DNA of 64,000 nt from the NCBI GenBank assembly GCA_022766945.1, contig JALEOU010000069.1, positions 102,376 to 166,375 on the forward strand, read 5' to 3'. The number at the start of each line of letters is the position of its first letter. Positions within the stretch are counted from its first letter, which is position 1. Positions 8,338-17,941 of this stretch are shown piece by piece. The position numbers were made by a program, and so were the translations under genes. The notes beneath the pieces were generated by a model. It did no database searches and was not told the origin of the DNA. It saw only the letters and a program-made list of their open reading frames with translations. Source of the stretch: Fusicatenibacter sp. (GTDB lineage: Bacteria > Bacillota > Clostridia > Lachnospirales > Lachnospiraceae).

Positions 8338-9023
8338 GCTTTAAACCGGTATCCAACACCCCAGATCGTTTCAATGTACTGCGGTTTTGCTGTATTAAAC
8401 TCGATCTTCTCACGGATTTTTTTGATATGCACGGTAACGGTCGCGATGTCTCCGATCGACTCCATATCCCAGATCTCCCGGAACAGTTCATCCTTGGTAA
8501 ATACCCGGTTGGGATTCTCCGCAAGGAAGGTAAGCAGATCAAATTCCTTGGTCGTAAACTGTTTTTCCTCTCCGTTGACCCAGACTCTCCGGGCAGTCTT
8601 GTCAATCTTAATGCCGCGAATCTCCACAATATCATTCGTCTTCTTTCCGCTGCCGATCAGCCGGTCATATCTGGAAAGATGTGCTTTGACTCTTGCCACC
8701 AGCTCACTCGGAGAAAATGGCTTCGTCATATAGTCATCCGCGCCAAGCCCCAGACCACGGATCTTATCGATATCATCCTTTTTTGCTGACACCATAATGA
8801 TGGGCAGATCTTTTTTCTCCCGCACCTGGCGGCAGATCTCAAATCCGTCGATCTCCGGCAGCATCAGATCAAGAATCAGCAGATCAAATTCTTCATTCAG
8901 TGCCTTGACAAGGCCCATATCCCCACGGTTTTCAATCTCAACTTCAAATCCTGACAGTTCCAGATAGTCCTTCTCCAGATCTGCGATGGCCTCTTCATCC
9001 TCAACGATCAGTATTTTGCTCAT
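8334..9023 (-). CDS. OmpR/PhoB-family response regulator
   Basis: A 229-residue DNA-binding response regulator. The receiver domain shows the acidic pocket VEDEE, the phosphoacceptor Asp52 in LLILDLMLPEIDG, the switch region IIMVSAKK and the conserved Lys in YMTKPFSPSEL. The C-terminal winged helix contains KEFDLLTFLAENPNRVF and ends in the usual WGVGYRF. It overlaps the 3' end of the histidine kinase gene by 23 bp, so the pair is co-expressed. The signal is not evident from the sequence. The pair resembles the VanR/VanS class. Confidence 0.93.
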   Translation of the reverse strand: MSKILIVEDEEAIADLEKDYLELSGFEVEIENRGDMGLVKALNEEFDLLILDLMLPEIDGFEICRQVREKKDLPIIMVSAKKDDIDKIRGLGLGADDYMTKPFSPSELVARVKAHLSRYDRLIGSGKKTNDIVEIRGIKIDKTARRVWVNGEEKQFTTKEFDLLTFLAENPNRVFTKDELFREIWDMESIGDIATVTVHIKKIREKIEFNTAKPQYIETIWGVGYRFKA

Positions 9024-10527
9024 TTATCGGTACCTCCTGATATTTTCTTAATACAAAGTACATCGTGGTGCCCACCCCTTCTTTGCTGGTAGCCCACACT
9101 TTGCCTCCATGATCCTCCAGAATCTTCCGCACAATCGACAGTCCGATGCCGCTGCCTCCCCGCGTAGAATTGCGGGATGCATCCGTGCGGTAAAAGCGAT
9201 CAAAAATCTTTGTCAGATCTTTGGTGGCAATTCCCTTTCCATTGTCTTCAATCTCCACCTGGACAAAGTCTCCCACATCCTTCAGGCGGATATTAATCAC
9301 CCGATGACTTTTGTCCATGTATTTAATCGAATTACTGATAATGTTGTTGATCACACGCTTGAGCTGTTCTGCATCCGCGATCACAACCGCATCTTCCTCC
9401 AGATAGTTAAAATAAGTCAGATCCACATGCTGAGCTTCCAGTTCCAGACTCAGTTCCTCCACACAGTCATCAAAGTAATCCGCGATATGAATCTTGGAAA
9501 ACGTGTAAGGGATACGATTGGTATCAATCTTGGAATAAAACGTCAGCTCATTGATCAGACGGTCCATCTCATTCGCCTTATTATAAATCGTGCGGATATA
9601 TTTATCCATCTTCTCCGGTGTATTGGCCACACCGTCCATAATGCCCTCCACATATCCCTTCACAGCGGTAATCGGCGTCTTGAGATCATGGGAAATATTG
9701 CTGATCAGCTCTTTATTCTCCCTGTCATATTCTACTTTCTCTTCTGCGGTCTCCTTGAGCCGGATGCGCATCTCCTCAAAATCCTCGCAGAGGTCATTAA
9801 TCTCCTCGACACCGCAGGGTTCCACCGTAAAATCCAGATTGCCATCCTTGATATTCTGTGTAGCCTTTTTCAGCTGTTCCAACGGCCCCACAACACCCCG
9901 GTAGATCCAGATGCTGAGGCAGGAAGCCGTAATCACAAGAATCACCACCGTTGCGATCAGAATATCCCTCAAAAGCCCCCGCACCTGCGGAGAAATCTTA
10001 TTGGCTTTTGTGATGATAAACACACTGCCTTCCTCCTGATTGTCAAACAGAAAATCCACCTGCTTGACAAGGCACTGATTCTGATTGATATAGAGATCAC
10101 CCCTGGAACTGCTTCTTGCATTGCCGTAGGCAGGCAGATCCGTCAGAAGCAGCTCATCGGACATCTCCGAAGAACCGTTAAAAATAAGCAGATCCCCCTT
10201 TCGCACTGCCAGGAAGGAAAAACTTCTCTCCAGCTTTTTATTAACCGAATCCAGATAAGCAGCATCTGCCAGACGGGAAGGGTCTTCTTGTGAAATTTTT
10301 TCCAGTTCGGTGTACTCCTTGGATGTCAGGGCATTCAGCATCAGTGTATTATTGGAAATCGTCTCATAGGTCACATTCTGGATCCCATACTGTTCTCCGA
10401 TTGCCCGGATCTTATAGACAAAGAAACCATAATAAGTCAGACCGCACAACAAAACCGGTACCAGAATTACAGTAAAGAATGAGATCAACACACGTGTTTT
10501 TAATTTCATACTTTTCTTCTTTTCCAC
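9001..10527 (-). CDS. Membrane sensor histidine kinase
   Basis: A 508-residue kinase with two membrane helices (about 12-34 and 185-207) enclosing a roughly 150-residue external sensor domain, then a HAMP linker (about 208-262). The HisKA box is SNISHDLKTPITAVKGY, with His280 as phosphoacceptor. The ATPase domain shows the N box NNIISNSIKY, the G1 box DNGKGI and the G2 box GGSGIGLSIV. It is transcribed first, with the response regulator gene overlapping its end. Its sensor domain matched nothing I recognise. It is divergent from the XRE regulator. Confidence 0.93.
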   Translation of the reverse strand: MEKKKSMKLKTRVLISFFTVILVPVLLCGLTYYGFFVYKIRAIGEQYGIQNVTYETISNNTLMLNALTSKEYTELEKISQEDPSRLADAAYLDSVNKKLERSFSFLAVRKGDLLIFNGSSEMSDELLLTDLPAYGNARSSSRGDLYINQNQCLVKQVDFLFDNQEEGSVFIITKANKISPQVRGLLRDILIATVVILVITASCLSIWIYRGVVGPLEQLKKATQNIKDGNLDFTVEPCGVEEINDLCEDFEEMRIRLKETAEEKVEYDRENKELISNISHDLKTPITAVKGYVEGIMDGVANTPEKMDKYIRTIYNKANEMDRLINELTFYSKIDTNRIPYTFSKIHIADYFDDCVEELSLELEAQHVDLTYFNYLEEDAVVIADAEQLKRVINNIISNSIKYMDKSHRVINIRLKDVGDFVQVEIEDNGKGIATKDLTKIFDRFYRTDASRNSTRGGSGIGLSIVRKILEDHGGKVWATSKEGVGTTMYFVLRKYQEVPINEQNTDR

Positions 10528-10694
10528 GACAAGTTGTCCGCCTTTTTTCAGATTGCGCTTATCAAAGGGCAGACTGCGAGCCCAAGCGCTGTTTTTTTCA
10601 TTATACCACAGCAGTGCCGCTTTTTGGCATTAACTAAACAGGATATTTCTAAAGTTTCTATAAAAACAGTTGTATGGCTGTTCTGTCTGGTTCA

Positions 10695-10723
10695 TTGTAT
10701 TGGGGAGGTTTTTTCTTTATACT
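10695..10723 (+). promoter_or_regulatory. Promoter of the XRE regulator
   Basis: TTGTAT (10695-10700), 17-bp spacer, TATACT (10718-10723). The start codon is 43 bp downstream of the -10 box. Confidence 0.5.
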
Positions 10724-10766
10724 GGAAGCAGATCAGAACTATTTGTTTCAGAAAGTGAGGTATCCT

Positions 10767-11798
10767 ATGGGTGTTCAATTAGGGAAGAAGATCCGAGAAC
10801 TGCGTCTGAAGAAATTGGTTACGCAGGAACAGCTGGCCAGGACTTTGGGGGTGTCCTCTCAGGCGGTCAGCAAATGGGAGAATGATCTGGCGATGCCGGA
10901 TATTCAGATTCTGCCGGAGCTGTCGGTGTATTTTGGGGTTACAATTGATGAACTGTTTAATCTGTCGAAAGAGGATCATTACAACCGCATTGAAAATCTC
11001 TGCTGTCAGAAGGAGCTGCTCAGCGCAGATGAGTTCCGCAGTTCGGAAGATTATCTGAAGACTCAGATCTCCATGGATGCAAAAGAGGGCCGTCCCTGGT
11101 ATCTGCTGGCAGTGATGTACAATCACATGGCGGATGGGCTCCGTGAACTGGCGGAAGCAGCTGCAAAAAGATATATTGAGCTGGAGCCGGAAGTGAAATG
11201 GGGACACAGTCAGCTGAATATAGCACAGCAGGGTACGGTTTTTGAATGGAGTGTGACGAATCACTCTGACAGAATCAAATATTATCAGAATTTTATCGCC
11301 GCTCATCCGGGCTATGCAAGAGGCTATCTGTGGCTTCTCGATGATCTGATCGCCGACTGGCGGTTAGATGAAGCCGAAGCAGTGGTACAGAAGCTGAAAA
11401 AAGTGCAGAATGATTTTCGTGTACTGCTCTATCAGGGTCAGATTGCCTGGTATCGTGGCAATCGGGATCAGGCTTTTGGTTTCTGGCACCAGATGGAAGA
11501 GGACGCGCCGACCGAGTGGCTCGTTTTCTCTACTATTGCGGACTGCCTGACCAGAAACGGGGAATATGAAAAAGCCATTTCCTATTACCGCAGATCCATG
11601 GAGCTTGCTCAAAAACCGCGGTACACCGATGACGCCATGAGTATCGCACAGATTTACGAAATTCTCAACCGTCCGAAAGAGGCGATTGCAAGTTGGATGG
11701 AGGTCCTTTCCATCCTCGCAGAGGAATGGGATACCTCAGAGGGAAGAGAAGTCGACCGCATTCTCGGAAAAATCCGCGAACTCGAAAAACAGCTGTAA
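10767..11798 (+). CDS. XRE-family regulator with C-terminal TPR-like repeats
   Basis: A 343-residue cytoplasmic regulator. Residues 1-60 form a Cro/C1-type helix-turn-helix (LGKKIRELRLKKLVTQEQLA, then VSSQAVSKWENDLAMPD). The remainder is helical, with Trp- and Tyr-rich repeats resembling tetratricopeptides (GYARGYLWLLDDLIADWRLD; NGEYEKAISYYRRSMELAQ). This architecture is common in Lachnospiraceae, where targets are mostly unknown; some relatives of this layout respond to peptides, but nothing here shows that. The ATG at 10767 follows AGTGAGG; the earlier in-frame ATG at 10674 would overlap the promoter. Confidence 0.85.
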   Translation: MGVQLGKKIRELRLKKLVTQEQLARTLGVSSQAVSKWENDLAMPDIQILPELSVYFGVTIDELFNLSKEDHYNRIENLCCQKELLSADEFRSSEDYLKTQISMDAKEGRPWYLLAVMYNHMADGLRELAEAAAKRYIELEPEVKWGHSQLNIAQQGTVFEWSVTNHSDRIKYYQNFIAAHPGYARGYLWLLDDLIADWRLDEAEAVVQKLKKVQNDFRVLLYQGQIAWYRGNRDQAFGFWHQMEEDAPTEWLVFSTIADCLTRNGEYEKAISYYRRSMELAQKPRYTDDAMSIAQIYEILNRPKEAIASWMEVLSILAEEWDTSEGREVDRILGKIRELEKQL

Positions 11799-11842
11799 GC
11801 TCTGAAACGTCCACAGGACCTTTCTTTTGCAGGCACACTCCC

Positions 11843-11885
11843 AAAAACAGGCAGGATCACAGATATGGTGATCCTGCCTGTTTCT
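11843..11885. terminator. Bidirectional terminator between the XRE gene and the isomerase operon
   Basis: AACAGGCAGGATCAC (11846-11860) pairs with GTGATCCTGCCTGTT (11868-11882), with a T-rich run on either side. It serves the convergent genes on both strands. Confidence 0.9.
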
Positions 11886-11890
11886 TTTCT

Positions 11891-12856
11891 TTATGCCCAC
11901 CACATTTCTCCGGCGGTTTCGTAAATGATCGAATCCTTCAGAAATGCGATTGCTTTTTCCAGTCCTTCCTTTGGAGACATCAGTCCATCTTCATGCTCGA
12001 TGCTGATCGCTCCATCGTATCCGACCGTCTTCAGTGTGCTGATAATATTGTTCCACACCTCTCTGGAATGGCCGTAGCCCACGGTACGGAATACCCAGGA
12101 ACGGTTCAGAATATCGCCGTAATCCTGAGTGTCCAGCACACCGATTTTCGCGGTATTCGCCGCGTCAATCTTCGTATCCTTTGCGTGGAAATGATAGATG
12201 GCGCCTTTCAGCATCTTGATCGCCTCACAGGGATCAATTCCCTGCCAGAACAGATGGCTTGGATCCACATTTGCCCCAATGATCTCGCCGACTGCAGCGC
12301 GCAGACGCAGCAGGGTGGATGGATTGTAAACACAGAATCCCGGATGCATCTCAAATGCAATCTTTTTGATTCCGATTTCCTGTGCAAGCTTTGCTGTCTC
12401 TTTCCAATAAGGAATCAGAACGCTGTTCCACTGCCAGTCAAGAATCTCCCGATATTCCGGCGGCCATGCGCAGGTCACCCAGTTCGGATTTTTCGAAGTC
12501 TCACAGTCGCCCGGACAGCCGGAAAACGCAACCATGGTATCCACGCCCAGCATCACTGCCACTTTCATGGCGTCCACAAACTCTTCGTGAAAACGCTGTG
12601 CCGTCTCTTTGTTTGGATGCACCGGGTTTCCATGGCAGGCTACTGCGGACAGTTTCATGTTGTATTTGGCAAGAAGTGCTTTCAGTTCTTCCGCTTTCTC
12701 CGGATGTACCAGATACTCTTTCGGATCCAGATGTGCCTTTCCGGGATATCCGCCTGCACCGATTTCCAGGCTGTCCACACCAAGGCTGCTAAGATATGCA
12801 AGTGATTCTTCCAGTCCCATCTGATTCAGGACCGGAGACATAACAGAAAGTTCCAT
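11891..12856 (-). CDS. Sugar phosphate isomerase/epimerase-like TIM-barrel protein
   Basis: A 321-residue protein of the xylose isomerase-like/AP endonuclease 2 fold. Typical metal-site segments can be seen: IAFEMHPGFCVYNP (Glu, His), GANVDPSHLFWQGID (Asp, His), IYHFHAKDTKID (His, Asp) and a terminal AISIEHEDGLM (Glu). Members isomerise or epimerise sugars, and some act as lyases on 3-keto-glycosides. It is the last gene of the five-gene minus-strand cluster, separated from the ThuA gene by a hairpin, and shares its context with two Gfo/Idh/MocA dehydrogenases. The precise reaction cannot be given from sequence alone. Confidence 0.8.
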   Translation of the reverse strand: MELSVMSPVLNQMGLEESLAYLSSLGVDSLEIGAGGYPGKAHLDPKEYLVHPEKAEELKALLAKYNMKLSAVACHGNPVHPNKETAQRFHEEFVDAMKVAVMLGVDTMVAFSGCPGDCETSKNPNWVTCAWPPEYREILDWQWNSVLIPYWKETAKLAQEIGIKKIAFEMHPGFCVYNPSTLLRLRAAVGEIIGANVDPSHLFWQGIDPCEAIKMLKGAIYHFHAKDTKIDAANTAKIGVLDTQDYGDILNRSWVFRTVGYGHSREVWNNIISTLKTVGYDGAISIEHEDGLMSPKEGLEKAIAFLKDSIIYETAGEMWWA

Positions 12857-12877
12857 AATTACCTCCTACGATTTCAA

Positions 12878-12918
12878 AGCGTACCGGTAAAAACCTGCCG
12901 GTTCCCATCCGGTACGCT
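12878..12918 (-). promoter_or_regulatory. Intercistronic hairpin between the ThuA gene and the last isomerase gene
   Basis: AGCGTACCGG (12878-12887) pairs exactly with CCGGTACGCT (12909-12918). The minus-strand run after it (TTGAAAT) is too weak for a strong terminator, so partial termination or mRNA stabilisation is likelier. Confidence 0.55.
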
Positions 12919-12927
12919 CCTGTTTTA

Positions 12928-13638
12928 TCAGTTATTTTCCACCGGTTCCACATGCGGGCAGACAAGCTCGATGTTTTTTCTCACCGGACATGCCCACTGC
13001 ACTGCATTTTTGATGATCTGTTGTACGTATTCGTTCCGGAAAGACGGATTCGTCTCATGTCCCGGCTGAAAATAGAAAATCTTTCCATTTCCGCGCACCC
13101 AGGTACAGCCGCTGCGAAACACCTCGCCGCCATTAAACCATCCCATGAAAATGGTCTCCTGCGGCTCTGCGATATCAAACGGTTCCCCGTACATTTCCTC
13201 CGGATCCAGCACAAAGGTTTCCGGAATTCCCTTTGCGATTGGATGATTCGGCTTTACTGTCCAGATTCGCTCTCTGGCACCATCTCTCCATTTCAGATTG
13301 CAGGTGGTTCCCAACATTCTCCGGAAAATTTTGGAATGATGGCCGGAATGCAGTACAATCAGTCCCATTCCTGACAGCACATACCGCTGTACCCGGTCAA
13401 CGATTTCATCCGGTACGCGGTCATGCGCCATATGGCCCCACCAGATCAGTACATCCGTGTCGGAAAGAACTTCTTCTGTCAGTCCGCACTCCTGCTCGTC
13501 CAGCGTCGCCGTTCTCACTTCTGTCTCTTCATTTTTCAGGAAACCGGCAAGATATCCATGCAGTCCGCCGGGATACAGTTCTGTCACAGCCGGTATTTCT
13601 TTCTCATGAATATTCTCATTCCATACAGTAACTTTCAT
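12928..13638 (-). CDS. ThuA-like domain protein
   Basis: A 236-residue class-I-glutamine-amidotransferase-like (ThuA) protein. Visible family segments are [10 protein letters not shown] at the start, [24 protein letters not shown] and the C-terminal [16 protein letters not shown]. ThuA was named in rhizobial trehalose use, where it works with a Gfo/Idh/MocA dehydrogenase (ThuB) through 3-keto-trehalose. The same pairing is seen here. The start at 13638 abuts the stop of the upstream dehydrogenase (13640-13642), indicating tight coupling. The true reaction of ThuA-like proteins is poorly known. Confidence 0.8.
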   Translation of the reverse strand: MKVTVWNENIHEKEIPAVTELYPGGLHGYLAGFLKNEETEVRTATLDEQECGLTEEVLSDTDVLIWWGHMAHDRVPDEIVDRVQRYVLSGMGLIVLHSGHHSKIFRRMLGTTCNLKWRDGARERIWTVKPNHPIAKGIPETFVLDPEEMYGEPFDIAEPQETIFMGWFNGGEVFRSGCTWVRGNGKIFYFQPGHETNPSFRNEYVQQIIKNAVQWACPVRKNIELVCPHVEPVENN

Positions 13639-13639
13639 A

Positions 13640-14695
13640 CTATTTTTTGCACCTTTCCTCAAAATCAGTGATCACAGCATTGTTTTCGCCCGATTCGAAC
13701 AGCGCTTCCATCAGCTTCATTACCCGCATCACTTCGTCATGTTTGATGAGCTGCTCTTCCTTACCGCGAATTGCGTTCACCACATTCCGGTAGAAGTCAC
13801 GGATATCGCTGTCGATCCGCGGGAGAGGATACTCTTTAATGGTCTCATCCGTTCTCGGCGCCATGGTCTTGGTAAGACCTGCGGCAGTCACTACAGGTAC
13901 CGCCTCCCGGTTCTGCCAGTCGGAAACCATGACAATCTTTCCGTTCAGCTGCCAGTCCTCTATTACGGCAGATCCGTTTTCCCCGAGCATATACCATCTG
14001 GGCAGACTGATGAAATTGCTGGTTCCGACTTCCACCACCACCGTAAGATCATGTTCAAATTTTAGCGTTACGGTAAATCCGTCATCACACTCTTCATTGG
14101 TAACATTGGAAAGCTCGGTATAGATCGATACCAGCTTTTCCGGGATCATCTGCATAATCTGATCCAGAAGATGTACTCCCCAATCCAGTACCATGCCTCC
14201 GCCGCACTCTTTTTTGTTTCTCCAGTCTCCCGGTATGCCTCTGGATCCATGAACTCTCGACTCGATCCGGAACACCTTTCCCAGCGTTCCCTGATCATAG
14301 ATCTGCTTCATTACCCGGAAATCTTCATCCCATCTGCGGTTCTGATGTACCGTAAAAAGCACCTGATTTTCATGGGAAGCATCGATCATTTCCTGCAGCT
14401 CTTCGTGATTTAAGGCTACCGGTTTCTCGCAGACCACGTGTTTTGCGGCTTGCATCACCCGAATGCACATATCCTTGTGCAGATGATTCGGAATTGCCAC
14501 AGTGACAAGCTCTACCGTATCGTCCCCCAGCAGTTCTTCCAGAGTCTCATAAGCATAAATACCCTTGCTGTGGGCTGCTTCTCTTCTTTCTTCCAGAATA
14601 TCGTAAATACCGGCCAGTTCCAGCTCTTCAATTCTTCCAATCAGATCGCAGTGCCAGCCTCCCATGCCGCCGTATCCGATGACTGCAATTCTCAT
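13640..14695 (-). CDS. Gfo/Idh/MocA-family oxidoreductase (first of two)
   Basis: A 351-residue NAD(P)-dependent sugar dehydrogenase. The N-terminal Rossmann motif is [17 protein letters not shown]. The catalytic Lys lies in [11 protein letters not shown], and the conserved acid/His pair in [14 protein letters not shown]. Members oxidise hydroxyls of sugars, inositols or glycosides, often at C3. It lies between the second dehydrogenase and the ThuA gene, spaced by 1-45 bp, so an operon is near certain. The substrate is not identifiable from the sequence. Confidence 0.85.
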   Translation of the reverse strand: MRIAVIGYGGMGGWHCDLIGRIEELELAGIYDILEERREAAHSKGIYAYETLEELLGDDTVELVTVAIPNHLHKDMCIRVMQAAKHVVCEKPVALNHEELQEMIDASHENQVLFTVHQNRRWDEDFRVMKQIYDQGTLGKVFRIESRVHGSRGIPGDWRNKKECGGGMVLDWGVHLLDQIMQMIPEKLVSIYTELSNVTNEECDDGFTVTLKFEHDLTVVVEVGTSNFISLPRWYMLGENGSAVIEDWQLNGKIVMVSDWQNREAVPVVTAAGLTKTMAPRTDETIKEYPLPRIDSDIRDFYRNVVNAIRGKEEQLIKHDEVMRVMKLMEALFESGENNAVITDFEERCKK

Positions 14696-14739
14696 TTTTC
14701 TTTTCCTCTCTCCCGTCGTTGATTCTGTCAGATTTTCTG

Positions 14740-15897
14740 TCAGATTTCAGGTACCTCAATTTCGATCTCACGGCCTGCTTCTGCAGACTTGAAGATACCA
14801 TCGATGATTGCCTGGTTGTAAATGATCTGGGAAGTCGGTACCGGTGCCGGTGTGCCGTTCTTCACTGCATCCAGGAAGGAACGGATCTTTTTGTCGAACA
14901 GCTTGCTCACATCGGAATCCACAATCGGAATCACTGTCTCTGTCTGCTGTCCGCAGATCTCATGATAGAGAATCATCGGTCCGCCAACACTGCCGTTCCA
15001 GCACTCTGTGGAAGGAATCCGAAGGCCGCCCTTGGTACCAAGAATAATAGTATCACCTGGTGTATCCATGTTCATCGCCCATGCAATACGGAAATCCAGA
15101 ATAATATCGCCTTCCAGACGGATAAAGGCAGCTGCGAAATCATCTACCTCAAACTTCTTGGCATACTCCGGGTGGGTCGGATAATAATCCGGACGGGTAC
15201 CAAAGAAATTGGACTTATAACCGGAAACGGTCAGCGGCTTCGGATAGCCGATTGCGTTGAGTACCATATCCAGTGAATAGCAGCCGATATCGCCGAGCGC
15301 ACCGATTCCTGCTGTCTTGTCCTCGATAAAGCTGGTTCCGTAAGGTGTCGGAATACCGCGTCTTCTTCCGCCGCCGGTCTGGATGTAATAAACTTTGCCA
15401 AGCTCGCCGGACTCTACGATCTTTTTGATCATCTTCATATTCTCGTCCAGTCTCGGCTGGAATCCGATGGAAAGCACTTTCTGGCTTTCTTTCTCTGCCT
15501 TACAGATCTCAACTGCCTCATCCAGAGTAACACACATCGGTTTTTCCAGAAGAACGTTCACGCCCTTTTTCAGTGCATAGATTGCACACTCTGCATGCGT
15601 TCTGTTGTATGTACATACGCTGACTGCATCCAGTTCAAGGGACTCGTCGTCCAGCATCTCTTTATGGCTTCTGTAGCATTTTGCTTCCACCTGGAATTTT
15701 CTGAAGAATGCTTCTGCTTTGCCTTCTACCAGATCTGCACCGGCTACCACTTCCACATCGGGCATATTCAGATAGCTTACCATATGTGCCTCTGCAATCC
15801 ATCCGGTTCCGATAATACCTACACGAAGTTTTCTGGAGGTATCGATTGTCACTTCCTCCTCTGTATCTTTAAAACGATCCAGAATATTTTCTGCCAT
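14740..15897 (-). CDS. Gfo/Idh/MocA-family oxidoreductase (second of two)
   Basis: About 385 residues from the ATG at 15897, which follows AGAGAGGAACG. The Rossmann motif LRVGIIGTGWIAEAH comes after a 25-residue leader. The catalytic-Lys motif is LLEKPMCVTLDEA. Where many relatives have GIHxID, this protein reads GDIGCYSLDMVLNAIG, suggesting a different substrate pocket from its neighbour. It is clearly divergent from the 351-residue enzyme, so they are not a recent duplication. It sits between an isomerase-like gene and the first dehydrogenase in one operon. Confidence 0.85.
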   Translation of the reverse strand: MAENILDRFKDTEEEVTIDTSRKLRVGIIGTGWIAEAHMVSYLNMPDVEVVAGADLVEGKAEAFFRKFQVEAKCYRSHKEMLDDESLELDAVSVCTYNRTHAECAIYALKKGVNVLLEKPMCVTLDEAVEICKAEKESQKVLSIGFQPRLDENMKMIKKIVESGELGKVYYIQTGGGRRRGIPTPYGTSFIEDKTAGIGALGDIGCYSLDMVLNAIGYPKPLTVSGYKSNFFGTRPDYYPTHPEYAKKFEVDDFAAAFIRLEGDIILDFRIAWAMNMDTPGDTIILGTKGGLRIPSTECWNGSVGGPMILYHEICGQQTETVIPIVDSDVSKLFDKKIRSFLDAVKNGTPAPVPTSQIIYNQAIIDGIFKSAEAGREIEIEVPEI

Positions 15898-15917
15898 TGT
15901 TACGTTCCTCTCTTTCT

Positions 15918-16742
15918 TCAGTCTTTCAGAATGCTCTTTAAATAATCTACGCTGATCTTTGCGCATTCCAGCGGAGTATATCCCATACTCGGCTGATCCT
16001 GCTCTACGATAAACCATTTTGCACCGCTCTCGATGGATGCCTTTACAATCTCAGGAATATTCTGCAGTCCCTTTCCCACCGGACGGAACTCGAAACTGCC
16101 TTTTGCACTTTCCTTCTTGTCCTCATCGATTCCAATCAGTGCATACATATTTTCTGATCTGCTTCCTGCAAAATCTTTCAGATGTACGGTCGGAATTCTT
16201 CCCGCATACTTTCTCACGTATTCCGAAGGATTTTCACCTCCCACATTCACCCAGCAGGTATCCAGCTGTGTCTGCAGGATTTCCGGTTTTACTTCCTCGT
16301 ACAGAACGTCCAGCGCATATTGGCCATTGATTTTGGTGAACTCAAAATCATGATTGTGATACTGCAGAACCATGCCTGCCTCTGCGGCAGCTTCTCCAAT
16401 CACTTTTGCCCCTTCAATGACTTCCTGAAATTTCTCAGAACCGGGTCTGTACTCTTCTGTCAGATAAGGGATAACAATATAGCTGCAGCCGATGGTTTTG
16501 TAGCATGCTACGGTTCCTTTCGGATCACTGATCAGTTCTACAAACGGCACATGGGCAGACAGCGGAATTAACCCTGTCTCCTCACACATTGCTTTCACTT
16601 CTTCCGGAGCATGACCGTACAGTCCTGCAAATTCCACTGCGCTGTAGCCCATCTCTTTGACTGCTTTCAGCGTTCCGGCAAAATCTTTTTCCAGATCTTC
16701 TCTGACTGAGTACAGCTGCAATCCGATTTTTTCACTCCACAT
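15918..16742 (-). CDS. Sugar phosphate isomerase/epimerase-like protein, first gene of the cluster
   Basis: A 274-residue TIM-barrel protein of the xylose isomerase-like family. Signature segments are KIGLQLYSVREDLEKD at the N-terminus, LQYHNHDFEF (metal-binding region), LDTCWVNVGGENPSEYV, VHLKDFAGS and a terminal WFIVEQDQPS. The LQLYSVR opening is shared with a subgroup often found beside Gfo/Idh/MocA dehydrogenases in glycoside or inositol catabolism. It starts the operon and is divergent from an AraC regulator. Confidence 0.82.
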   Translation of the reverse strand: MWSEKIGLQLYSVREDLEKDFAGTLKAVKEMGYSAVEFAGLYGHAPEEVKAMCEETGLIPLSAHVPFVELISDPKGTVACYKTIGCSYIVIPYLTEEYRPGSEKFQEVIEGAKVIGEAAAEAGMVLQYHNHDFEFTKINGQYALDVLYEEVKPEILQTQLDTCWVNVGGENPSEYVRKYAGRIPTVHLKDFAGSRSENMYALIGIDEDKKESAKGSFEFRPVGKGLQNIPEIVKASIESGAKWFIVEQDQPSMGYTPLECAKISVDYLKSILKD

Positions 16743-17008
16743 GTTCGCTTACCGCCTTTCTTTTCTTATTTTTCCACCTGGCAGATGGCCAAATGGTTCT
16801 TTTTTTTGTTCCCGGGTCCCTTTTTCGCGGCCGGAAATATTCGGTCAATTCGTGCGGCAGCTTCTTACCGCCTGCACCCTCACAAAAAAAGACTCCTTCC
16901 CGGCAAAATGCTCAATACAATTTTTCAAAACATTTTCCAATCAGAAACTTTGCATAAACCTATAGTTTCGTTTTCTTCTTTTTTCCGAATATTTACCGGT
17001 TTTCCCTA
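16743..17008. other. Divergent intergenic region, isomerase operon versus AraC gene
   Basis: About 355 bp separate the two start codons. The AraC promoter is listed separately. I could not assign a convincing promoter for the minus-strand operon. The segment 16,880-17,000 is A/T rich and is the place to look for AraC-binding half-sites. No gene was seen here. Confidence 0.4.
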
Positions 17009-17037
17009 TTTACATTTTATCTAAGTGTCCTTATAAT
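17009..17037 (+). promoter_or_regulatory. Sigma-A promoter of the AraC gene
   Basis: TTTACA (17009-17014), a 17-bp spacer and a perfect TATAAT (17032-17037), 60 bp before the ATG. Confidence 0.8.
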
Positions 17038-17097
17038 ACAAGTCATAAACACCCGGGTTTTGGACAAATATTGCGATAACTGCCAAGGGAGGTCTAT

Positions 17098-17907
17098 ATG
17101 CCTTATCAGATTGAAAACAGAAATTCATCCTTTTCCTCCGGCCATTTTTCCGGTCTGACAACCATCCCGCATCTTCACACGCATCTGGAAATGATCTATA
17201 TGGCGGAAGGTTCCAGTGTCGCAACCGTGGATTCCGAAAATTTTCTGATTGAAAAAGGAGACCTGTTTCTCTCCTTCCCTAATCAGGTTCATTATTACCA
17301 TGACCGCTGCCCCTGCAGCGGCTATCTGATCATTTTCTCCCACAGTCTGTTTCAGGAACTAAAGGATCTTTTTTTGTCCAACGTGCCGGTTTCTTCCGTT
17401 GTCAAAAAAGAACAGCTGACTCCCAGGATTCACCTGTTTCTTGAAAATATTACCGTAAAGAACAACTCCGGGAACTCCTTTGACCAGATTGCAGCCAAAG
17501 GCTATCTGCTCGCTCTGCTCGGTGAGGTACTTCCCTGCATAGCCTTAAAGCCAAATACTTCCAGTATGGACAGCATCCGAAGCATCCTGACCTACTGTTC
17601 CGAGCGCTATACCGAGCCGCTGACTCTCGAAACGCTGGCACGCAATCTGCATCTGAGCAAATACTATATTTCTCATATTTTCACGGAACGCATGCAGATC
17701 AGTTTTCCGGATTTTATCAACAGCCTGCGGATCGAACATGCCTGTACCATGCTGGAAAAAGATACCAACATCACCGAGATCGCTTTCTCCTCGGGCTTTT
17801 CCTCTGTGCGCACCTTCAACCGGGCATTCTCCAAGTATATGCACATGACGCCCCGCGAATATATGAAACAAAAGGAAACGCTGCCTGCAACTCTGCTGGT
17901 CCCGTAG
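17098..17907 (+). CDS. AraC-family regulator of the adjacent sugar operon
   Basis: A 269-residue regulator. The N-terminal cupin-like sensor domain includes TIPHLHTHLEMIYMAEGSS. The C-terminal double helix-turn-helix contains LARNLHLSKYYISHIFTERM and ITEIAFSSGFSSVRTFNRAF, ending in MTPREYMKQ. Strong Shine-Dalgarno GGGAGG precedes the ATG. Its divergent placement beside the isomerase/dehydrogenase/ThuA operon suggests it activates that operon when a sugar ligand is bound. This is inference from position. Confidence 0.9.
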   Translation: MPYQIENRNSSFSSGHFSGLTTIPHLHTHLEMIYMAEGSSVATVDSENFLIEKGDLFLSFPNQVHYYHDRCPCSGYLIIFSHSLFQELKDLFLSNVPVSSVVKKEQLTPRIHLFLENITVKNNSGNSFDQIAAKGYLLALLGEVLPCIALKPNTSSMDSIRSILTYCSERYTEPLTLETLARNLHLSKYYISHIFTERMQISFPDFINSLRIEHACTMLEKDTNITEIAFSSGFSSVRTFNRAFSKYMHMTPREYMKQKETLPATLLVP

Positions 17908-17941
17908 CCTCGTGAATTCCCTGCAAAAAAAGGAGTATACG

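Noticed and set aside
9109..10293. A 394-codon plus-strand frame
   Set aside because: Antisense to the histidine kinase, which is well supported.
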